From: Cohaesibacteraceae bacterium
GTDB lineage: Bacteria > Pseudomonadota > Alphaproteobacteria > Rhizobiales > Cohaesibacteraceae
Length of the DNA stretch: 5,843 bases
Direction of reading: 5' to 3'
Assembly (NCBI GenBank): GCA_016764535.1
Contig: JAESRR010000226.1
Span: 1 to 5,843, forward strand
Of the stretch, positions 1 to 3,234 are shown piece after piece; position 1 is the first letter of the stretch, and every line of letters starts with the position of its first letter. A program made the translations under genes and the position numbers. The notes beneath the pieces are model-generated. The model made no database searches. It saw only the letters and a list, made by a program, of their open reading frames with translations, and was not told the DNA's origin.

Positions 1-267
1 GAAGTGATGGACAAGGTGGACCTTGATCAATCGGTTGATGAGTATTTTGACGCGATAGGTGCGCCGCCTCCGATGCTGGTATCTGATGATGAAGTGAAGG
101 CTGCCCGGGCCGACCGGGAAAAAGAAGCTGCGCAGCAGAAGCAGGCGGCGATGATGGCACAGATGGCTCCGGCGATGAAACAGGGAGCGGATGCAGCAAG
201 CAGCATGGCGGATACAGCAGAAAAGCCGGGCGTTCAGCAATTGTTGGCCCAGCTGGGCCTGCAATAG
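1..267 (+). CDS. C-terminal fragment of a podophage-type portal (head-to-tail connecting) protein, 5' end outside the window
   Basis: The frame is open from the first base, so this is the 3' end of a longer gene; the GTG/ATG codons at 4-9 are internal, not a real start. About 88 residues are visible, ending in TAG at 265-267. The visible part has an acidic stretch (VDEYFDAIGAPPPML), then SDDEVKAARADREKEAAQQK, then an Ala/Gln/Met-rich coiled-coil-like tail. This order is typical of the C-terminus of bacteriophage head-to-tail connecting proteins, the dodecameric portal through which DNA enters the capsid of podovirus-like phages. The assignment rests on composition and motif order only, because the conserved core lies upstream. 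No scaffold or capsid gene follows; the next gene is a bacterial DUF1127 gene. The fragment may therefore mark the end of a prophage remnant. Confidence 0.6.
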   Translation, partial: EVMDKVDLDQSVDEYFDAIGAPPPMLVSDDEVKAARADREKEAAQQKQAAMMAQMAPAMKQGADAASSMADTAEKPGVQQLLAQLGLQ

Positions 268-328
268 ACACAGGCTTTGCACGGGAACAACGCCGCGATA
301 CAGCTCTGCGTTGCCTACAGATCTGGCA

Positions 329-372
329 TGCAAAAACTCATCTACACAAATAAATCTGCATTCCCTATCTAG
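329..372 (+). promoter_or_regulatory. Promoter-like block of DUF1127 cassette 1
   Basis: The sequence CATGCAAAAACTC starts with TGCA at 329. Exactly 37 bp downstream is CCTATCTAG (TATCTA at 366-371). The same 37-bp distance separates TGCA from TATATAA or TATATCA in front of the other three DUF1127 genes. The box here is the most diverged copy, since its distal half reads CTACA instead of CTGCA. The fixed spacing supports a shared promoter; the transcription start is inferred, not seen. Confidence 0.45.
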
Positions 373-456
373 TGGACAACAGCAGAACAAATGATCTGCA
401 ATTCGACAAGCCAGCCATGACGGCGGGGGCGCGAGACAAATATGAGGAATGCATTG

Positions 457-609
457 ATGTTTAAATCTCTTACAGGCAATTACCGTGAATGGCGCAAATA
501 TCGCAATACAGTCAATGAATTGTCATATTTGAATAAACGCGAACTCGACGATATGGGCATTAGCCGCTCCGACATTGAAAGCATTGCACGCGGTACTTTC
601 GGCTCCTGA
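457..609 (+). CDS. DUF1127 (YjiS-like) small arginine-rich protein, copy 1
   Basis: This gene encodes 50 residues starting MFKSLTGNYREWRKYR. It has the DUF1127 hallmarks: an N-terminal amphipathic basic helix with W12-R13 and Y15-R16, ELS at 21-23, RELDDMGISRSDI at 28-40, and a closing AR at 44-45. ATG 457 is chosen because GAGG at 444-447 sits 9 nt upstream and the other copies start at the matching position; the in-frame ATG at 442 would lose this site. Family knowledge: DUF1127 proteins are short basic proteins, and R. sphaeroides CcaF1 binds RNA and acts in sRNA maturation and turnover. Others have been tied to phosphate, fucose or LysR-type (VtlR) regulons. A role in RNA metabolism here is inference. 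It is the first of four tandem paralogues and the only one without a 42-bp repeat array behind it. Confidence 0.9.
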   Translation: MFKSLTGNYREWRKYRNTVNELSYLNKRELDDMGISRSDIESIARGTFGS

Positions 610-635
610 TTAATAAACCAGAGTGATCACGCTCC

Positions 636-706
636 GGGCTTTCGGTCCCCAATTTCCGAAGGTCCCTGAAGAGGCTCTCCGATCTTCCCCGATCGGGGAG
701 TTTTTT
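636..706 (+). ncRNA. Paired stem-loops at the 3' end of cassette 1 (diverged cuckoo-like element)
   Basis: The first hairpin pairs GGGCTTTCGG (636-645) with CCGAAGGTCCC (656-666), giving ten pairs with one bulged T around the loop TCCCCAATTT. The second is a terminator hairpin at 675-700 with the loop TTCCCC. The two-hairpin layout matches the other cassettes, but the loops carry UCCCC rather than the anti-SD core CCUCC. It may be a diverged or differently targeted sRNA, or simply an mRNA 3' end. Confidence 0.4.
675..706 (+). terminator. Rho-independent terminator of DUF1127 copy 1
   Basis: The stem CTCTCCGATC (675-684) pairs with GATCGGGGAG (691-700) over ten positions with one T-G wobble. 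The loop is six bases and six T follow directly (701-706). A competing 14-bp palindrome, TCCCCGATCGGGGA, is contained within it. Confidence 0.85.
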
Positions 707-811
707 GTTTTGTAGGCAAATCGTTACAAAAAAGCCCAGGCGATCCGCCAAAAACATTATGAACAAAGTATGACCACGCTGGATTTATGCCCTGCATAAT
801 TGTCAGGTCTG

Positions 812-860
812 TCATGCAAAATCTGCACTGCACATTGTGGATCGGGTCTCCTATATCAAG
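812..860 (+). promoter_or_regulatory. Promoter and TGCA-rich box of DUF1127 cassette 2
   Basis: The box CATGCAAAATCTGCACTGCA has TGCA at 815, 824 and 829. TCCTATATCAAG follows, with TATATC at 852, 37 bp after the first TGCA. The third TGCA overlaps the expected -35 position (CTGCAC, 16 bp before CCTATAT), and no good TTGACA is present. This suggests an activator-dependent promoter or a non-housekeeping sigma factor. Confidence 0.6.
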
Positions 861-863
861 CTC

Positions 864-881
864 ATCAACAGCGATGTTGAT
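864..881 (+). other. 5'-UTR hairpin of cassette 2
   Basis: ATCAAC (864-869) pairs with GTTGAT (876-881) around the loop AGCGAT, a few bases after the predicted transcription start. Cassettes 3 and 4 have ATCAGC/GCTGAT in the same place, so the fifth pair changes from A-T to G-C with both sides altered together. That supports a real RNA stem or a conserved dyad operator. Confidence 0.45.
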
Positions 882-945
882 ACCGAAATTCGCTTTGAAC
901 GCCGGTTGAACCCAGGCCCAAAGCAGACCGATCAGGATTGATGAG

Positions 946-1098
946 ATGATTAAAACACTTGCACAGAACTTCCGTCAGTGGCGCAGCTATCGCAGCACAG
1001 TGACTGAACTGTCCCGCCTCAGCGCCCGCGAACTCGATGATCTTGGCATTAGCCGTTCAGACATCGATGTTGTTGCCCGCGCTGGCCGGATTATCTAA
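946..1098 (+). CDS. DUF1127 (YjiS-like) small arginine-rich protein, copy 2
   Basis: This gene encodes 50 residues starting MIKTLAQNFRQWRSYR. W12-R13, Y15-R16, ELSRLS at 21-26 and RELDDLGISRSDI at 28-40 match the family consensus, and AR is at 44-45. The C-terminus, AGRII, is unlike the GTFGS or G endings of the other copies. ATG 946 is supported by AGGA at 934-937, 8 nt upstream; the ATG at 941 runs into a stop after two codons. It is probably a basic RNA-binding or regulatory mini-protein, by analogy with R. sphaeroides CcaF1; no catalytic residues are expected. The gene has its own promoter, and its 3' UTR carries two anti-SD hairpins and the longest of the 42-bp arrays. Confidence 0.92.
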   Translation: MIKTLAQNFRQWRSYRSTVTELSRLSARELDDLGISRSDIDVVARAGRII

Positions 1099-1118
1099 AG
1101 ACAACATTAATGAATACT

Positions 1119-1186
1119 GGTTTTTGGTTCCTCCCACCGAAAACCTTTTAAAGAAACCTTCCGGTCCTCCCCCGGAGGGTTTTTTT
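1119..1186 (+). ncRNA. Cuckoo/CcsR-like sRNA element: two hairpins with UCCUCCC loops, cassette 2
   Basis: Hairpin 1 pairs GGTTTTTGGT (1119-1128) with ACCGAAAACC (1136-1145), ten pairs including one T-G, around the loop TCCTCCC. Hairpin 2 pairs AAACCTTCCGG (1154-1164) with CCGGAGGGTTT (1172-1182), eleven pairs, around an identical TCCTCCC loop. A T tract follows. The linker between them is TTTTAAAG. Loops exposing an anti-Shine-Dalgarno CCUCC in the 3' UTR of a DUF1127 gene are the signature of alphaproteobacterial cuckoo RNAs such as CcsR1-4 of R. sphaeroides. Those sRNAs are processed from the DUF1127 transcript and act in stress responses. Processing and targets here are inferred. Confidence 0.7.
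1154..1186 (+). terminator. Rho-independent terminator of DUF1127 copy 2 / sRNA 3' end
   Basis: This is the 11-bp stem AAACCTTCCGG/CCGGAGGGTTT with loop TCCTCCC and seven T at 1180-1186. The T tract is also the start of the first 42-bp repeat unit. Confidence 0.85.
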
Positions 1187-1387
1187 GTGCCAAAAACCTT
1201 CCTCCCTTCATCGTCTGTAGGTTTTTTTGTGCCAAAAACCTTCCTCCCTTCATCGTCTGTAGGTTTTTTTGTGCCAAAAACCTTCCTCCCTTCAATTTCT
1301 GCAGGTTTTTTTGTACCAAAAACCTTCCTCCCTTTGATTTCTGCAGGTTTTTTTGTACCAAAAACCTTCCTCCCTTTGATTTCTGCA
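1178..1387 (+). repeat. Array A: five 42-bp tandem anti-SD/T-tract repeats after cassette 2
   Basis: Units begin with GGTTTTTTT at 1178, 1220, 1262, 1304 and 1346, exactly 42 bp apart. At 1388 only GG remains. Each unit reads GG-T7-GT(G/A)CC-A5-CCTTCCTCCC followed by a variable tail ending CTG(T/C)A. Units 1 and 2 are identical, and so are units 4 and 5. Unit 3 is a hybrid, with the GTGCC of units 1-2 and the TTTCTGCA tail of units 4-5. Two mutually exclusive stems exist: GGTTTTT/AAAAACC within a unit (7-base loop), and AAAAACCT/AGGTTTTT across the unit border, with a 19-base loop exposing TCCTCCC and followed by T. The second is a weak terminator-like copy of the cuckoo hairpin. There are no unique spacers, so it is not CRISPR. 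Confidence 0.9.
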
Positions 1388-1508
1388 GGATTTGATCGGC
1401 GGCACAAATTCCACCGTCACTGATATGTGGTCATGTTGTGAAGCCAGTGTTGATTGTGACAGGAAAATGACGTTTCCCTGGTGCAGTCCTGCAAAATTGG
1501 CAGGCCTG

Positions 1509-1557
1509 TCATGCAAAATCTGCACTGCAAGTATTGGATGACATCCCCTATATAAAG
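1509..1557 (+). promoter_or_regulatory. Promoter and TGCA-rich box of DUF1127 cassette 3
   Basis: The sequence TCATGCAAAATCTGCACTGC is followed by AA, with TGCA at 1512, 1521 and 1526. CCCTATATAAAG carries TATATAA at 1549, again 37 bp from the first TGCA. A possible -35 CTGCAA (1525-1530) lies 16 bp before CCTATAT. A further TGCA pair lies upstream (GTGCAGTCCTGCAAAA, 1481-1496), which may be an extra binding site. The box is near-identical to cassette 2. Regulator identity is open: a LysR-type regulator or RpoH-type sigma factor are both plausible from work on DUF1127 genes. Confidence 0.6.
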
Positions 1558-1560
1558 GTC

Positions 1561-1577
1561 ATCAGCAAGACGCTGAT
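1561..1577 (+). other. 5'-UTR hairpin of cassette 3
   Basis: ATCAGC (1561-1566) pairs with GCTGAT (1572-1577) around AAGAC, starting close to the predicted transcription start. It is identical in cassette 4 and base-paired with altered bases in cassette 2. It could stabilise the 5' end of the mRNA or act as a dyad operator. Confidence 0.45.
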
Positions 1578-1633
1578 ACGTAATTCGCTTCCAGCCTGTT
1601 CGAGGGTGCAAGCAGACCGATGAGGATGAAAAA

Positions 1634-1783
1634 ATGTTTAAATCACTTTCAAACAACTACCGTCAGTGGCGCAACTATCGCAGCACAGTGAACGAATTGT
1701 CTCGTCTCACAAAGCGCGAGCTTGATGATCTTGGTATCAACCGTGCCGATATCAACTTTATTGCCCGGACACATATCGGCTAA
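1634..1783 (+). CDS. DUF1127 (YjiS-like) small arginine-rich protein, copy 3
   Basis: This gene encodes 49 residues starting MFKSLSNNYRQWRNYR. W12-R13 and Y15-R16 are kept, with ELSRLT at 21-26, RELDDLGINRADI at 28-40 and AR at 44-45. It is the copy closest to the four-way consensus. ATG 1634 follows TGAGGAT (GAGG at 1622-1625, 8 nt away), a leader shared word for word with copy 4. The ATG at 1626 is out of frame and rejected. A role in RNA binding or sRNA maturation is inferred from CcaF1, the studied R. sphaeroides relative. The gene has its own promoter, 5' hairpin and 3' anti-SD hairpins, so it is an independent unit rather than part of an operon with its paralogues. Confidence 0.92.
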   Translation: MFKSLSNNYRQWRNYRSTVNELSRLTKRELDDLGINRADINFIARTHIG

Positions 1784-1802
1784 TTACCGACAATAGAATA
1801 TG

Positions 1803-1873
1803 GGTTTTCGGCACCCCCTCCCGCCGAATACCTTTTAAAGAAACCTTCCGGTCCTCCCCCGGAAGGTTTTTTT
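1803..1873 (+). ncRNA. Cuckoo/CcsR-like sRNA element, cassette 3
   Basis: Hairpin 1 pairs GGTTTTCGGC (1803-1812) with GCCGAATACC (1823-1832), nine of ten positions pairing, around a longer loop ACCCCCTCCC that still holds CCTCC. Hairpin 2 pairs AAACCTTCCGG (1841-1851) with CCGGAAGGTTT (1859-1869) perfectly over 11 bp around TCCTCCC, followed by T7. Compared with cassettes 2 and 4, hairpin 1 has changes on both arms that keep the base pairs near the loop (GGT/ACC becomes GGC/GCC), while the loop core stays fixed. Confidence 0.68.
1841..1873 (+). terminator. Rho-independent terminator of DUF1127 copy 3 / sRNA 3' end
   Basis: A perfect 11-bp stem AAACCTTCCGG/CCGGAAGGTTT encloses the loop TCCTCCC, and seven T run from 1867 to 1873. 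Confidence 0.88.
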
Positions 1874-2032
1874 GTGCCAAAAACCTTCCTCCTTTTAATT
1901 TCTGTAGGTTTTTTTGTGCCAAAAACCTTCCTCCTTTTAATTTCTGCAGGTTTTTTTGTGCCAAAAACCTTCCTCCTTTCACCCTCTGCTGGTTTTCTTG
2001 TGCCCAGGAACCTCACTGCCTTTGATTTTTGG
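1865..2032 (+). repeat. Array B: three 42-bp repeats plus one decayed unit after cassette 3
   Basis: Full units start at 1865, 1907 and 1949. A fourth at 1991 keeps the spacing and GGTTTTCTTGTGCC but has lost A5 and CCTTCCTCC. Units 1 and 2 differ at one base in the tail. All use GTGCC and CCTTCCTCCTTT, where array A has CCTCCCTT. The 1907 and 1949 units keep the AAAAACCT/AGGTTTTT stem across their left borders. At the 1991 border the A5-CC half meets GGTTTTC, so the stem is shortened. Confidence 0.9.
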
Positions 2033-2138
2033 GGGTAGCAAGTGCAGTTTCTGCAATTTGATTGGCGCATATCGTTGCCTGACAGTGTCAAGGCGATGAT
2101 TTTTCGCTTTGTCGGGACCTGCAAATTTCACAGAGCTG

Positions 2139-2187
2139 TTATGCAAAATCAACACTGCAAAAGCTGGTGGACATCTCCTATATAAAG
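2139..2187 (+). promoter_or_regulatory. Promoter and TGCA-rich box of DUF1127 cassette 4
   Basis: The box TTATGCAAAATCAACACTGC is followed by AA, with TGCA at 2142 and 2156; the middle TGCA of cassettes 2-3 is AACA here. TCTCCTATATAAAG follows, with TATATAA at 2179, 37 bp from the first TGCA. A possible -35 CTGCAA (2155-2160) lies 16 bp before CCTATAT. The outer TGCAAAATC and CACTGCA are therefore the constrained parts. Confidence 0.6.
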
Positions 2188-2190
2188 ATC

Positions 2191-2207
2191 ATCAGCAAGA
2201 CGCTGAT
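2191..2207 (+). other. 5'-UTR hairpin of cassette 4
   Basis: ATCAGC/GCTGAT around AAGAC (2191-2196 with 2202-2207), identical to cassette 3 and at the same distance from the -10 element. Confidence 0.45.
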
Positions 2208-2263
2208 ACGTAATTTGTTTCAAACCTGTTCGCGATTGCGAGCCTACCGTTGAGGATGAAAAA

Positions 2264-2413
2264 ATGTTCAGAGCATTATCAAATAATTTCCACCAGTGGC
2301 GCGCTTACCGTAGTTCAGTGAACAAGCTATCCCGTCTTTCAATGCGCGAACTTGATGACGTTGGGTTTAGCCAGGCCAATACCGGTTCAATTGGCCGCGC
2401 TTATTTTGGCTAA
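2264..2413 (+). CDS. DUF1127 (YjiS-like) small protein, copy 4, diverged C-terminal half
   Basis: This gene encodes 49 residues starting MFRALSNNFHQWRAYR. The N-terminal half keeps W12-R13 and Y15-R16, with KLSRLS at 21-26 and RELDD at 28-32. The usual GI-S/N-R-S/A-DI segment has become GFSQANT: the family arginine is Gln, the aspartate is Asn and the isoleucine is Thr, and the closing AR is GR. The most conserved C-terminal motif is thus eroded while the reading frame, Shine-Dalgarno (GAGG at 2252-2255) and promoter are intact. It may be under relaxed selection or have a changed binding partner. The start ATG 2264 is fixed by a leader identical to that of copy 3. A function in RNA metabolism is inferred from the family only. 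Confidence 0.88.
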   Translation: MFRALSNNFHQWRAYRSSVNKLSRLSMRELDDVGFSQANTGSIGRAYFG

Positions 2414-2432
2414 ATACCGCTAGTAGAATATA

Positions 2433-2500
2433 GGTTGTTGGCTCCTCCCGCCAATAACCCTTTAAAGAAACCTTCCGGTCCTCCCCCGGAAGGTTTTTTT
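2433..2500 (+). ncRNA. Cuckoo/CcsR-like sRNA element, cassette 4
   Basis: Hairpin 1 pairs GGTTGTTGGC (2433-2442) with GCCAATAACC (2450-2459) over ten positions with one G-T wobble, around TCCTCCC. Hairpin 2 pairs AAACCTTCCGG (2468-2478) with CCGGAAGGTTT (2486-2496) perfectly around TCCTCCC, then T7. Hairpin 1 differs from cassette 2 on both arms yet keeps pairing and loop, which is covariation evidence for a selected RNA structure. Confidence 0.7.
2468..2500 (+). terminator. Rho-independent terminator of DUF1127 copy 4 / sRNA 3' end
   Basis: A perfect 11-bp stem with loop TCCTCCC and seven T at 2494-2500, essentially the same sequence as in cassette 3. Confidence 0.88.
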
Positions 2501-2636
2501 GTACCAAAAACCTTCCTCCCTTCTCCTTCTGTAGGTTTTTTTGTACCAAAAACCTTCCTCCCTTCGCTTTCTGTAGGTTTTTTTGTACCAAAAACCTTCC
2601 TCCTTTTAATTTCTGCAGGTTTTTTTGCATCAAAAA
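2492..2636 (+). repeat. Array C: three 42-bp repeats plus one truncated unit after cassette 4
   Basis: Full units start at 2492, 2534 and 2576, with a partial at 2618 that keeps GG-T7 and A5 but reads GCATC and TAATC in place of GTACC and CCTTC. All full units use GTACC. Unit 3 carries the CCTTCCTCCTTTT tail typical of array B and differs from array B unit 2 at a single base, so units have been exchanged or copied between arrays. Confidence 0.9.
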
Positions 2637-2811
2637 TAATCTTCTGCATTCCCCCAAAAATAGTTTTGGACACTGCATGGTTGACAGATGACTGCTTCTG
2701 GTTTTGTTGATTGCCCAGCCGGAAGATTCAGGACAATTTGCCTGGCACAAAACGTTGATTGGAAACAGCCAGGATGTGGAATGTAACCGGTTTGGACGGG
2801 TAAATGTTCGG
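2637..2811. other. Intergenic stretch after the last repeat array, no gene seen
   Basis: No open frame with family features is present. There are only weak dyads: CCAAAA/TTTTGG around ATAG at 2654-2669, and CCTGGC/GCCAGG at 2741-2773 with a 21-base loop. No fifth TGCA box, DUF1127 remnant or T-tract terminator was found. The 2812-3027 gene on the - strand ends into this stretch without an obvious terminator. Confidence 0.4.
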
Positions 2812-3027
2812 TTAGAATTTCAGGTCGGAGAATTCTTCGGGATGTTGTAGTATAAATTGCTGGAGTATTTTTAGCGTTTTGACCTGTTTTTTGGAAAACT
2901 TCAGGCCTCTAAAACACCGTTCCAGAGGGGCCGGGTCGTTTCTGCGTATGGAAGCTGCCATACCTTTTAGCAGGCGCTGTTTAATTTCCCAGCTCTCAAA
3001 TCGGTTAAAACCTTCCACGGTAATCAT
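2812..3027 (-). CDS. Small hypothetical protein (71 aa)
   Basis: I do not recognise this protein. It has 71 residues starting MITVEGFNRFESWEIKQRL, with no membrane segment, signal peptide or cysteine motif. It is basic in the middle (KGMAASIRRNDPAPLERCFRGLKFSKKQVK) and probably mostly helical, with a Leu/Ile/Gln-rich helix near the end and the terminus EEFSDLKF. The ATG at 3027 has only a poor Shine-Dalgarno (GAGTAGTG a few bases upstream). The + strand frame over the same DNA (2879-3097) has an arginine/serine-rich composition typical of an antisense shadow. A chance open frame remains possible, but the protein-like composition favours a real gene. Confidence 0.45.
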   Translation of the reverse strand: MITVEGFNRFESWEIKQRLLKGMAASIRRNDPAPLERCFRGLKFSKKQVKTLKILQQFILQHPEEFSDLKF

Positions 3028-3176
3028 GGCACACTACTCAACTCGTTACGCAAACCAGTACAAATACCTGCCCATCATGCGCCCTGGAAATAAATGAAGT
3101 GTTGCGTCCGGTGTTAATCAAGCCCTGTTTTCAGGTATCGTCGTTACATTGGCCCGTTCACTTTACATGTCCATTT

Positions 3177-3188
3177 GACCTATAGGTC
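3177..3188. promoter_or_regulatory. 12-bp perfect palindrome upstream of the M50B-like gene
   Basis: GACCTATAGGTC is its own reverse complement and lies 46 bp before the chosen ATG at 3235. It could be an operator or a chance palindrome. A smaller dyad, CCTGTTTTCAGG, sits at 3124-3135. No convincing -35/-10 pair was found around them. Confidence 0.2.
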
Positions 3189-3234
3189 CAGGAATGGCAA
3201 CACTGCAACAGAGATGGCAGGCGGGAGACTGGCA

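Noticed and set aside
1178..1387. CRISPR array
   Set aside because: The 42-bp units are contiguous with no unique spacers, contain a T7 run and derive from the adjacent terminator; no cas genes are present.
1037..1423. Repeat-protein ORFs across the arrays on both strands, with units such as GFFVPKTFLPSSSV or KVFGTKKPAEIKGR
   Set aside because: The unit is 42 bp, a multiple of three without stops, so any frame lacking a stop in one unit stays open throughout. These frames overlap the DUF1127 gene or the terminators, lack ribosome sites, and are explained by the RNA-level repeats. The same applies to the frames at 1057-1407, 1107-1361, 1758-1982, 1780-2124, 2367-2750, 2410-2673 and 2435-2710.
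1178..2636. Insertion sequence or transposon ends
   Set aside because: No transposase, terminal inverted repeats or target duplications were seen. The repetition is explained by tandem cassette and unit duplication.
3175..3234. Upstream TTG (3175) or ATG (3214) start for the M50B-like gene
   Set aside because: Neither has a Shine-Dalgarno. ATG 3235 has GGGAG at 7 nt, and the extra residues look like leader translation.
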